In this document: positions 1-6,145 of the stretch, one piece after another | How positions within the stretch are numbered: the first letter of the stretch is position 1 | Layout: each line of letters begins with the position of its first letter | Assembly: GCA_002361535.1 (NCBI GenBank) | Contig: DETG01000049.1 | Coordinates: forward strand, 1-9,726 | DNA: 9,726 nucleotides | Origin: Prevotella sp. UBA3294 | Lineage (GTDB): Bacteria > Bacteroidota > Bacteroidia > Bacteroidales > Bacteroidaceae | Reading direction: 5' to 3' | The notes under the pieces: model-generated | Database searches by the model: none | Seen by the model: the letters and a program-made list of their open reading frames with translations, nothing else | Told to the model about the DNA's origin: nothing | Made by a program: the position numbers and the translations under genes

Positions 1-123
1 TTCTTTGCGCCAAAGAAAAGAGTGACAGAGAAGTTTTCTTTGCACCAAAGAAAAGAATGAATAAAGAACTTTTCTTTATGCCAAAGAAAAGAATGAAGAA
101 TATTTCTTTGCACCAAAGAAAAG
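1..123. repeat. Array of four short palindromic repeats
   Basis: Four near-identical 22-nt units lie at 1-20 (first two bases cut off by the window edge), 34-55, 70-91 and 102-123. The consensus is TTTTCTTTG, a 3-nt centre (CAC or CGC), then CAAAGAAAAG, so each unit is an inverted repeat with an 8-9 bp stem. Unit 3 has one stem mismatch (ATGCC at its centre) and unit 4 starts with A instead of T. The units are separated by 13, 14 and 10 nt of purine-rich sequence that itself looks related (AATGAAGAAT-like). The spacers are far too short and too alike for CRISPR. The array resembles REP-type intergenic palindromes and ends about 40 nt before the promoter of the response-regulator gene. Because it is palindromic, no strand is assigned. 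Whether it continues leftward cannot be seen. Confidence 0.9.
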
Positions 124-164
124 AAGAACAATATTACATAAAACACTATAGCCCTGCACTGTTA

Positions 165-196
165 TTTGGTCATGTCAGGGGAATTCAGTATCTTTG
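165..196 (+). promoter_or_regulatory. Bacteroidetes-type promoter of the two-component operon
   Basis: TTTG at 165-168 and TATCTTTG at 189-196 match the Bacteroidetes -33 TTTG and -7 TAnnTTTG elements, with the usual 20-nt spacer. The -7 box ends only 7 nt before the ATG at 204. Transcription should therefore start within a few bases of the start codon, giving a leaderless or nearly leaderless mRNA. This also argues against translation starting at any ATG upstream of the promoter. Confidence 0.8.
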
Positions 197-203
197 CACC
201 CAT

Positions 204-968
204 ATGGAACAAAAGAGAATATTAGTCGTTGACGACGAGCAGGACCTGTGCGACATTCTGCTTTTCAACCTCCAGGCAAAAGGGTATCTTGCAGAAGCAG
301 CCCACTCAGCGGAAGAGGTACTGAAAAGAATTGAAGAATTGAAAAGCGGAAACATCGAAGGACGAGAATTGGCAGAACCTCCATCTTTCCATTCTCCCGT
401 CTTCCAATATTATCATCTCATGCTGCTCGACGTGATGATGCCGGGCATGTCGGGCTTCGAACTGGCCAAGCGCTTGAAAGAGGATGAGCAGACACGGCAT
501 ATCCCCATCATCTTCCTGACGGCCAAGGACACAGAGGACGATACCCTGAAAGGATTTGCGCTCGGGGCTGACGACTACGTGACGAAGCCCTTCTCGGTCA
601 GAGAGGTGATGGCAAGGGTGAAAGCTGTGCTGGGAAGAGGGAAGACCAGTCCTGACCCTTCACAACAGGAGGACGACCTTCGGTTCGAGGGACTTGTCGT
701 CAATACCGCTCATAAGACTGTCACCCTTGACGGTGAGTCCATCGCCCTCACCCGCACGGAATATGAACTGCTGATCTTATTGCTGAGACATCGCGGACAG
801 GTGTTCAGCCGACAACAGTTGCTCGACAGGGTGTGGCCTCAGGATGTTATCGTCACTGAGCGAACGGTGGATGTGAACGTGGCCCGACTGCGCAAGAAGC
901 TGAACCGCTACGCCCCCTGTCTGGTATCTCGCAAAGGCTTTGGATACTGCTTTGATAGGGAAAGATGA
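204..968 (+). CDS. OmpR/PhoB-family response regulator with an enlarged receiver domain
   Basis: A 254-residue two-component transcription regulator. The receiver domain (about 4-145) has the acidic pair D10/D11, phosphoacceptor D76 in LLDVMMPG, T106 and K128 (VTKPF). The C-terminal winged-helix DNA-binding domain (about 158-252) has the family signatures LTRTEYELL and RTVDVNVARLRKKL. Phosphorylation by the kinase encoded next would activate DNA binding. In PhoB-type receivers the phosphoacceptor sits near residue 54. Here about 21 extra residues lie between the second helix and the third strand (about residues 43-68). The frame is open upstream to an ATG at 57, but that would translate the palindromic repeats and lies before the promoter. 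The ATG at 204 begins directly with the receiver sequence MEQKRILVVDDE and is chosen. The sequence resembles the PhoB-like regulators of Bacteroidales. The target genes cannot be told from sequence. Confidence 0.93.
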   Translation: MEQKRILVVDDEQDLCDILLFNLQAKGYLAEAAHSAEEVLKRIEELKSGNIEGRELAEPPSFHSPVFQYYHLMLLDVMMPGMSGFELAKRLKEDEQTRHIPIIFLTAKDTEDDTLKGFALGADDYVTKPFSVREVMARVKAVLGRGKTSPDPSQQEDDLRFEGLVVNTAHKTVTLDGESIALTRTEYELLILLLRHRGQVFSRQQLLDRVWPQDVIVTERTVDVNVARLRKKLNRYAPCLVSRKGFGYCFDRER

Positions 969-1007
969 AAAGGGAATAGTGAATAAGGGAAAGTGAAAAG
1001 GGATTAA
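966..1007 (+). repeat. 14-bp tandem repeat, three units
   Basis: Three consecutive 14-mers start at 966, 980 and 994: TGAAAAGGGAATAG, TGAATAAGGGAAAG and TGAAAAGGGATTAA. They fill the gap between regulator and kinase. The TGA of the first unit is the stop codon of the regulator. The purine-rich composition and exact 14-bp period suggest expansion by slippage or duplication. It leaves no obvious ribosome-binding site or terminator, so cotranscription of the two genes is expected. Confidence 0.75.
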
Positions 1008-1020
1008 TTTGCTACCGCGT

Positions 1021-1947
1021 ATGATGAAAAGACTTTCCGAAGGACGAAAGATGTGGCTAAGCGTTATGGTCATTTTCTTAGCGTATGCCACTATTTTTAT
1101 CCTCTTTGAGGACTACGACCGAAAATTTATCGTACCGTTCGATGAGGTCAGCGACTGGCACCTGCTGCTCTTCTCATTGGTGGTGATGGCAGGCCTTGGC
1201 TTCCTGCTGTTCCACTATGCCAAGCGGATGGACGAGCGGATCAGTCGTGAACAGGCAGAGAAGGAGAATCGCCTGCGACGTGAACTGACCCAGAATATTG
1301 CCCACGAACTGAAGACGCCCGTTACCAGCATCCTCGGTTATACAGACACGATCCTCGAAAGTCCCGGCATGCCGGAAGAGGTGAAGAACCAGTTCATCAT
1401 CCGCACCAATGCCCAGGCCTACCGTCTGACAACCTTGCTTCAGGACATCTCAACCCTCAACCGCATGGACTATGCCAAAGACATGATCACGACAGAGCGC
1501 GTCAATGTCTCCGTCCTTTTTGCCGACATCGCACAAGAGACGGCCTTTACCATGCAGAACCGACAGATGACGCTTCATAACTTTTTGCCGCAAGACATCA
1601 TCATCCATGGCAATTACTCACTCCTTTACAGCATTTTCCGCAACTTGATCGACAATGCCATCAACTATGCAGGACAGGGAACAACCGTTGAAGTGTCTGC
1701 AGAACAGCAAGCCGACAGCTGGCACTTCATTTTCAAAGATAATGGAACAGGTATTCCTGCCGAACACCTGCCACGTATCTTTGAACGTTTCTATCGGATA
1801 GACAAAGGCCGCAGCCGTGAAATGGGCGGAACAGGCCTCGGACTGTCGATCGTCAAGAATGCCGTGATGCTCCACGGCGGTACCATCACAGTAAGCACAC
1901 CGCCATCAGGAGGACTGACTTTTCTGTTCTCTATCAAAAAGGGATGA
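1021..1947 (+). CDS. Small membrane-bound sensor histidine kinase
   Basis: About 308 residues from the ATG at 1021. It has two predicted transmembrane helices (about 12-29 and 47-66) enclosing only about 17 periplasmic residues. A short coiled linker (about 68-88) follows with no recognisable HAMP or PAS domain. The HisKA domain has phospho-acceptor H95 in NIAHELKTPVTS, and the HATPase_c domain has the N-box RNLIDNAINYA (208-217), G1 DNGTGIP (240-246), F-box RIFERFYR and G2 GGTGLGLSIVK (269-279). All catalytic motifs are intact. It should autophosphorylate and pass phosphate to D76 of the preceding regulator, 52 nt upstream in the same operon. With such a small external part it probably senses within or near the membrane, or through a partner protein; that is inference. 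Start choice is uncertain: a TTG at 1009 and ATGs at 1024 and 1051 are in frame. Confidence 0.92.
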   Translation: MMKRLSEGRKMWLSVMVIFLAYATIFILFEDYDRKFIVPFDEVSDWHLLLFSLVVMAGLGFLLFHYAKRMDERISREQAEKENRLRRELTQNIAHELKTPVTSILGYTDTILESPGMPEEVKNQFIIRTNAQAYRLTTLLQDISTLNRMDYAKDMITTERVNVSVLFADIAQETAFTMQNRQMTLHNFLPQDIIIHGNYSLLYSIFRNLIDNAINYAGQGTTVEVSAEQQADSWHFIFKDNGTGIPAEHLPRIFERFYRIDKGRSREMGGTGLGLSIVKNAVMLHGGTITVSTPPSGGLTFLFSIKKG

Positions 1948-2026
1948 AATGGTGTTCTCCCGATTCCACCCCATAGAAATCTGTGAGATTCATCAAGATA
2001 TTTGACAAACGTTTGCGCAAAGAAAC

Positions 2027-2044
2027 TCTTAAATAATCTTAAAT
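2027..2044 (+). promoter_or_regulatory. 10-bp-period direct repeat, possible regulator site
   Basis: TCTTAAAT occurs at 2027-2034 and again at 2037-2044, exactly one helical turn apart. OmpR-family regulators such as PhoB typically bind tandem half-sites spaced 10-11 bp, and a regulator of this family is encoded just upstream. The pair lies about 55 nt before the -33 element of the promoter at 2099-2130. Function is inferred only. The region is AT-rich, so chance is possible. Elsewhere in 1948-2098 I see only small inverted repeats: AATCT with loop GTG and AGATT at 1978-1990, and CAAACGTTTG at 2006-2015. Neither is followed by a T run. Confidence 0.3.
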
Positions 2045-2098
2045 TCGGATTATGTGCGCCCACACAACCCAATTAAGAAAAATTATGTAAGAAAATCT

Positions 2099-2130
2099 TT
2101 TGGATATTAAAAAAAAGTGGGCTACCTTTG
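2099..2130 (+). promoter_or_regulatory. Strong Bacteroidetes-type promoter without a downstream gene
   Basis: TTTG at 2099-2102 (within CTTTTGG), a 20-nt spacer and TACCTTTG at 2123-2130 fit the TTTG / TAnnTTTG consensus exactly. Transcription would start near 2134-2138, reading right. No protein gene follows on this strand, because the next gene (exonuclease) runs in the opposite direction and ends at 2249. Confidence 0.72.
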
Positions 2131-2135
2131 CATCG

Positions 2136-2222
2136 TTATCCTGAAAACAATCTTTTTACCTTAAAAACTAATACCTATTGAGATATGAAGTGATCAGCTG
2201 TGAAGCTTGTCACTTTTTTTTT
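2136..2222 (+). ncRNA. Candidate small RNA or orphan leader RNA
   Basis: The interval between a consensus promoter and an intrinsic terminator on the same strand would give an RNA of about 85 nt. The first 50 nt are AT-rich and weakly structured (it includes ACCTTAAAAACTAATACC). The end is the terminator hairpin. The only ATG, at 2185, gives Met-Lys-stop, so it encodes no meaningful peptide. Two readings are open: a free-standing small RNA, or the 5' leader of a gene whose coding part was lost. The start coordinate is approximate. I do not recognise a named RNA family. Confidence 0.5.
2188..2222 (+). terminator. Intrinsic terminator
   Basis: AAGTGATCAGCT at 2188-2199 pairs with AGCTTGTCACTT at 2204-2215 around a GTGA loop. 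The 12-position stem has one G-T wobble and one C-T mismatch. Nine T residues (2214-2222) follow. The T run is on the plus strand, so it ends the transcript started at the promoter of 2099-2130. On the minus strand the stem is preceded by A's and followed by mixed sequence, so it is not a good terminator for the exonuclease gene. Confidence 0.75.
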
Positions 2223-2248
2223 GTCTTTTTTGAACATGTCATGAAAGG

Positions 2249-2740
2249 CTACAGGATTTCCCTTGCTATCCATGCACAGGCCTCTGCGTCGGCAAGAGCA
2301 TGGTGATGGTTCTCGAGATGATATCCGCAGAGTTCTGAAATGGTGTGCAGCTGATGGTTCGGTGCAAAAGGGAAAGCCTTGCGGGAAGCGATACAAGTAC
2401 AGTAGAACGGATAATCGGGGTAGTCCATCTGATAGCAACGGAACACCGCCTTCAGGCACGACTCATCGAAAGCCTTGTTATGAGCCACCAGCGGCAGTCC
2501 TTCGATGAGCGGCTCGATCTGTTTCCATACAACGGGAAACACAGGTGCCTCTTCTGTGTCCTGTCTGGTCAGACCGTGCACCCGGGTGTTCCAATAATAA
2601 TAGTAGTTGGGCTCAGGGTGGATCAACGAATAGAAGGAATCCACCAACTCCCCTCCCCTCACGACAACCACACCCACCGAACACACACTTGTGCGCTCGT
2701 TATTGGCCGTCTCGAAATCTATTGCCGCAAAGTCTCTCAT
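2249..2740 (-). CDS. DnaQ-like (DEDDh) 3'-5' exonuclease
   Basis: A 163-residue stand-alone exonuclease domain of the DNA polymerase III epsilon/RNase T superfamily. ExoI is D8-F-E10-T, ExoII has D92 in AHNKAFDE, and ExoIII has H146 and D151 in HHALADAEA. The four metal-binding acidic residues and the catalytic histidine of the DEDDh class are thus all present. VHGLTRQDTEEAPVF (54-68) is also typical of these proteins. The length fits the bare catalytic domain with no extra fusion. It would act in the cytoplasm on single-stranded DNA or RNA ends. Whether it proofreads, repairs or processes RNA cannot be told. Its ATG overlaps the stop of the upstream TPR gene by 4 bp (ATGA), so translation is probably coupled and the transcript comes from the promoter at 3417-3448. 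The only extensive neighbouring gap is the 301 nt at 1948-2248. Confidence 0.92.
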   Translation of the reverse strand: MRDFAAIDFETANNERTSVCSVGVVVVRGGELVDSFYSLIHPEPNYYYYWNTRVHGLTRQDTEEAPVFPVVWKQIEPLIEGLPLVAHNKAFDESCLKAVFRCYQMDYPDYPFYCTCIASRKAFPFAPNHQLHTISELCGYHLENHHHALADAEACAWIAREIL

Positions 2741-3411
2741 CTTTTCAGTCTCCGATAAAAGGCAGCTAAGGACACACGGGGCACGCCCAATGCCACCAGC
2801 AAGTCGAGATCCTCACGCGCCTCAGTGATCCTTCCGAGTGTGAGACGCAAATCGGCTCTTGCCAGCAGGTAGTCGGTATTCCCTGGTTCGATCTCCAATG
2901 CTTGGGAATAGTCGTATTCCGCCAGCGAATACAGTTCCCGTTCTTTCTCCATACCAGCCCGTGCCGCATAGGCGATGGCACTGTCGGGGTGTTGCTGCAC
3001 AAGGACATTGATCTGGTCCATTGCCTCCTGATAACGCTTGTCTTTCTGGTTGAGGAGGGCCAATCCCAAACGTGCTTCGAAGTTCGACGGTGCCTGTGTG
3101 AGCACTGTCTCATAGTCATACCGGGCAAAGTGATAGCGGTAGAGTTTTTCGTTGGCGTATGCTCTGTAATAATGTGCCGTAAGGTTTTTCGGTTCCAGTC
3201 TGATCACCACATCGTATTCATCTTTGGCATATTCCCATTGTTCCAGTTGCATGTTCAGTGCAGCCTTCTGCAGTCGCAGTTCTATGGAATCGGGATGATA
3301 CTCCACCTGCTCCGCAACCTTCTTCAGACTGTCACGGAGCAGGCGGTTCTCTTGAGCCTGTAATGAGAATGTCACCAGCAGACTCCACAAAATAATAAGG
3401 GTATGTTTCAT
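2737..3411 (-). CDS. Exported tetratricopeptide-repeat (TPR) protein
   Basis: A 224-residue protein. The N-terminus (1-20) is a signal peptide: MKH, a hydrophobic core LIILWSLLVTFSL, then a probable signal peptidase I site after QA or QAQ. No lipobox cysteine is present. The rest is five consecutive 34-residue TPR units (about 43-76, 77-110, 111-144, 145-178 and 179-212). Units 2-4 have the usual small/large residue pattern, for example YDYETVLTQAP and YDYSQALEIEP. TPRs form a superhelical protein-binding scaffold, here presumably in the periplasm. The partner is unknown. It is first in a two-gene unit with the exonuclease, which is odd because one is exported and the other cytoplasmic. The start at 3411 is well supported: the promoter ends 5 nt before it and a signal peptide follows at once. 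Confidence 0.88.
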   Translation of the reverse strand: MKHTLIILWSLLVTFSLQAQENRLLRDSLKKVAEQVEYHPDSIELRLQKAALNMQLEQWEYAKDEYDVVIRLEPKNLTAHYYRAYANEKLYRYHFARYDYETVLTQAPSNFEARLGLALLNQKDKRYQEAMDQINVLVQQHPDSAIAYAARAGMEKERELYSLAEYDYSQALEIEPGNTDYLLARADLRLTLGRITEAREDLDLLVALGVPRVSLAAFYRRLKR

Positions 3412-3416
3412 CGCCG

Positions 3417-3448
3417 CAAAAGTACGAAAACTTCGTCAACGATGCAAC
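3417..3448 (-). promoter_or_regulatory. Promoter of the TPR-exonuclease pair, abutting the start codon
   Basis: Read on the minus strand, GTTG (3448-3445), a 20-nt spacer and TACTTTTG (3424-3417) match the Bacteroidetes -33/-7 consensus. Only CGGCG separates the -7 box from the ATG (3411-3409). The mRNA should start at or next to the start codon, giving a leaderless transcript. Translation would then begin without a leader or ribosome-binding site. Confidence 0.78.
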
Positions 3449-3451
3449 AAG

Positions 3452-3472
3452 TATTTGTTTTTTTCACAAATA
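3452..3472 (-). terminator. AT-rich hairpin after leuB, doubtful terminator
   Basis: TATTTGT at 3452-3458 and ACAAATA at 3466-3472 form a perfect 7-bp stem with a 7-nt loop, directly after the leuB stop codon. On the minus strand the stem is followed by CTTGTT rather than a T run, and all but one pair are A-T. It is at best a weak terminator or an RNA 3'-end stabiliser for the leu transcript. If readthrough occurs, leu transcription would continue into the TPR gene. Confidence 0.3.
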
Positions 3473-4534
3473 TTACTTTTGATTGATATAGTTGACGATC
3501 CACTCGCCCACTTCCTTTGTGCCGTACTTCTCTCCCCCATCCACTTGGATCTCGGGTGTCCGCACATGGGAATCCAAGCTGGCATTGACAGCCTCACGCA
3601 CCAAGTTTCCTTCGTCGTTCAGGCCAAAGTGCTCCAAAAGCATCGCTGCCGAGAGGATCTGTGCCAGTGGGTTCGCGAGGTTCTGTCCTGCTGCTTGCGG
3701 CCAGGAGCCATGAACGGGTTCGAAGAGCGGTGTGTGTTCACCTAAAGATGACGACGGCTGCAGTCCCATACTTCCGGTGATACAGCTGGTCTCGTCGGTC
3801 AGGATATCACCGAAGGTATTCTCCGTCACGATCACATCGAAGAAACGCGGTTCGGTGAGTACGCGCATCGACGCATTGTCGATGAACATATAATCGGTGG
3901 TGACATCAGGGTACTGCCCTTCCATTTCCTTGGCGATCTGCCGCCATAGACGTGATGATGCCAGTACATTTGCCTTGTCCACCACGGTAAGATGTTTCTT
4001 CCGCTTCCGGGCCGTCTCGAAGCCTACCTTCAGGATCCGCTCTATTTCCGGACGAGTATAGATATCTGTATCATAGGCCTTGTCATTGTCCTGATACTTC
4101 TCCCCGAAGTACATACCCCCCGTGAGCTCACGGATCACCACGAAGTCGGCTCCTTTCAACAGCTCGTCCTTCAGCGGACTCTTGTGAAGCAGGCAGTCGA
4201 AGGTGGCGACGGGGCGAACGTTCGCGAACAGTCCCAGTTTCTTGCGCATGGCCAGCAAGCCCGTCTCGGGTCTGACCTTTGCCGTGGGATCATTGTCGAA
4301 GCGCAGGTCGCCCACCGCTGCGAAAAGCACGGCATCCGCCCTCATACATGTCTGGAATGTCTCTTCTGGGAAGGGATCGCCCACCGCATCGATGGCATGA
4401 GCCCCGCAGATTGCCTCTTCATAGAGGAACTCGTGGTTGAATTTTCTGGCAATCGCGTCCATGACCGCCACACCCTGTTTCATGATTTCCGGTCCGATAC
4501 CATCACCGGGCAGTACTGCTATTTTCAGTTTCAT
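3473..4534 (-). CDS. leuB: 3-isopropylmalate dehydrogenase
   Basis: A 353-residue enzyme, normal length for LeuB. It oxidatively decarboxylates 3-isopropylmalate with NAD+ to the 2-oxo acid precursor of leucine, in the cytoplasm. Residues corresponding to the known active site are visible: R97, R107, R135, Y142 (in [10 protein letters not shown]), K187 (VVDKANV), and metal-binding D219, D243 and D247 (FGDILTDE). The NAD-loop region reads [15 protein letters not shown], which I recall as the Bacteroidetes form of the usual HGSAPDIAG. LGDLRFDN-type sequence (AVGDLRFDN) likewise replaces the GGP motif of other phyla. The start is taken at the ATG at 4534, giving [16 protein letters not shown]. 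An in-frame ATG at 4573 would add 13 residues that overlap the upstream synthase gene. Only 1 nt separates this start from the stop of that gene. Last gene of the leu operon. Confidence 0.96.
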   Translation of the reverse strand: MKLKIAVLPGDGIGPEIMKQGVAVMDAIARKFNHEFLYEEAICGAHAIDAVGDPFPEETFQTCMRADAVLFAAVGDLRFDNDPTAKVRPETGLLAMRKKLGLFANVRPVATFDCLLHKSPLKDELLKGADFVVIRELTGGMYFGEKYQDNDKAYDTDIYTRPEIERILKVGFETARKRKKHLTVVDKANVLASSRLWRQIAKEMEGQYPDVTTDYMFIDNASMRVLTEPRFFDVIVTENTFGDILTDETSCITGSMGLQPSSSLGEHTPLFEPVHGSWPQAAGQNLANPLAQILSAAMLLEHFGLNDEGNLVREAVNASLDSHVRTPEIQVDGGEKYGTKEVGEWIVNYINQK

Positions 4535-4535
4535 A

Positions 4536-6143
4536 CTATTGGATATTTGATTGATTAGTTTGTTCTGACTCAAAGATATTCAGCATTTTAAATGTTGCCT
4601 TAATGGCAGCCTCCGTCTGGTCGGCATCCAGTCCACGCGTTCGGATCAGTTTCCCGCCATTGTTCCAGGTGATGACAGTCTGTACAAGGGCATCTGTCCG
4701 TCCTCCAGGTGGGATGGTCACTGCATAATTGGCCAGGATCGGGAATGTACGGTTCAGGTATTTCTTATAGATATACCGCAAGGATTTGACGAAGGCATCA
4801 TACTGACCGTCGCCCGTGGCTGATGCCTCGTATTGTTTACCGTTGATCTCCACCTTGATGTTCGCCCCCGGCTTCAGACCGTAAGCGGTGGATACCACAT
4901 AGCTCACCAGTTTCACCTTGTCTTCAGGCGCATCATGTTTCAGCACATCCGACACGATATAGGGCAGGTCTTCCTGTGTCACCAGTTCCTTTTTGTCACC
5001 CAACTCGGTGATTCGCCGTGTCACCTTCTTAGTCTGCTCTGGAGTCAGTTCAAGTCCTAACTCCTCCAGATTCTTGGCGATGTTGGCTCTTCCGCTGTTC
5101 TTTCCCAGGGCATACTCCCGTTTCCGTCCGAAGCGTTCCGGTTTCAGAGGGTTGTAATAGAGTTCGCCCTTGTTGTCACCATCGGCATGCACACCGGCCA
5201 CCTGCGTGAACACATTCTCACCGATGACCGGCTGGTTGGGTGCGATGGCGATGCCACTGTAGCCTTCCACCAGTCGGCTGATGTCATTCAAACGGTCCTC
5301 CCGGATATGGGTCTTGGCATGGAACTGATCTTTCAAGATCACCTGCACACTCGACAACGGGGCATTTCCGCATCGTTCACCCAACCCGTTCACCGTGACA
5401 TGGAGCCCTTTGCATCCACTCAGCACGGCCGCCAAAGAGTTACTCACTGCCAGGTCGTAATCGTTATGAGCGTGGAAGTCGAAATGGGTGTTCGGATAAC
5501 GTTTCTGCATCTTCCGCATATACTCGATCACCTGTAAGGGATTCAGGATGCCTAAAGTGTCTGGCAACATAAAGCGCTGGATGCCAAAAGATTCACCATT
5601 CACCGTGATGGGTTTGGAGAGGGCATCCATCATCTGATACACATATTCGGGAGAATCGTTCATGCCGTTACTCCAATCCTCTAAGTAGAGGTTGACACGG
5701 ATTCCTTTCTGTGCCGCATACTCCAATTCGTGGCGGATATCAGCGATATGCTCCTCAGGTGTTTTGTGCAGTTGCTGCTCACAATGTCGCAAGGATCCTT
5801 TGGCCAGCAGGTTGATGACCACACATCCCGTATCGGCGATCCAGTCGATGGAAGCCCCGCCATCCACAAAGCCCAGCACCTCCACACGACTGAGTATATC
5901 CATCTGTCGTGCATAGCGACAGATCATCTTCACCGCATCCTTCTCACCCTCGCTGACCTTGGCGGATGCCACTTCGATACGATCGACGTTGATATCCTTC
6001 AGCAGCATACGGGCAATCATCAGTTTCTCATGGGGCAGGAAGCTCACGCCGGAGGTCTGCTCACCATCACGCAGCGTACAGTCCATGATCTCCACGAAGG
6101 GCTGTATGCGGTTATACGAGTTGATTTTCTCGCTGGTTCCCAT
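4536..6143 (-). CDS. Second 2-isopropylmalate synthase-family enzyme, possible citramalate synthase
   Basis: A 535-residue Claisen-condensing enzyme of the LeuA/homocitrate synthase/CimA family. The TIM barrel (about 15-290) has the catalytic DCTLRDGEQ motif (R25, D26), the metal-binding HAHND motif (H224, H226) and [11 protein letters not shown]. The linker subdomain contains [10 protein letters not shown] (317-326). A C-terminal LeuA-type allosteric dimerisation domain spans about 405-525. It is clearly distinct from the LeuA encoded at the start of the operon (for example GVHADGDNK against GIHQDGVLK). A paralogue between leuD and leuB, with gaps of 2 and 1 nt, is the usual arrangement in Bacteroidales as I recall it. 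The acceptor is unknown from sequence. Citramalate synthesis from pyruvate is the best guess, because LeuCD and LeuB can process methyl-shortened analogues toward 2-oxobutyrate and isoleucine. A second 2-isopropylmalate synthase or another 2-oxo acid acceptor remains possible. Confidence 0.93.
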   Translation of the reverse strand: MGTSEKINSYNRIQPFVEIMDCTLRDGEQTSGVSFLPHEKLMIARMLLKDINVDRIEVASAKVSEGEKDAVKMICRYARQMDILSRVEVLGFVDGGASIDWIADTGCVVINLLAKGSLRHCEQQLHKTPEEHIADIRHELEYAAQKGIRVNLYLEDWSNGMNDSPEYVYQMMDALSKPITVNGESFGIQRFMLPDTLGILNPLQVIEYMRKMQKRYPNTHFDFHAHNDYDLAVSNSLAAVLSGCKGLHVTVNGLGERCGNAPLSSVQVILKDQFHAKTHIREDRLNDISRLVEGYSGIAIAPNQPVIGENVFTQVAGVHADGDNKGELYYNPLKPERFGRKREYALGKNSGRANIAKNLEELGLELTPEQTKKVTRRITELGDKKELVTQEDLPYIVSDVLKHDAPEDKVKLVSYVVSTAYGLKPGANIKVEINGKQYEASATGDGQYDAFVKSLRYIYKKYLNRTFPILANYAVTIPPGGRTDALVQTVITWNNGGKLIRTRGLDADQTEAAIKATFKMLNIFESEQTNQSNIQ

Positions 6144-6145
6144 TT

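Noticed and set aside
1..123. CRISPR array
   Set aside because: Spacers are only 10-14 nt and resemble one another, and no cas genes are present. It is a palindromic repeat cluster.
57..203. 49-residue N-terminal extension of the response regulator from the ATG at 57
   Set aside because: It translates the palindromic repeats, lies upstream of a consensus promoter, and precedes the normal family start at MEQKRILVVDDE.
1009..1020. TTG start for the histidine kinase
   Set aside because: The in-frame ATGs at 1021 and 1024 are closer to the usual start of such kinases, and nothing favours the TTG.
1948..1990. Terminator after the histidine kinase
   Set aside because: The small inverted repeats here (for example AATCT-GTG-AGATT at 1978-1990) are only 5 bp and lack a T run.
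2188..2222. Bidirectional terminator that also ends the exonuclease transcript
   Set aside because: On the minus strand the hairpin is followed by mixed sequence and not by a T run, so only the plus-strand direction is supported.
4535..4573. leuB start at 4573
   Set aside because: The extra 13 residues overlap the upstream gene and precede the family-typical [16 protein letters not shown] start.
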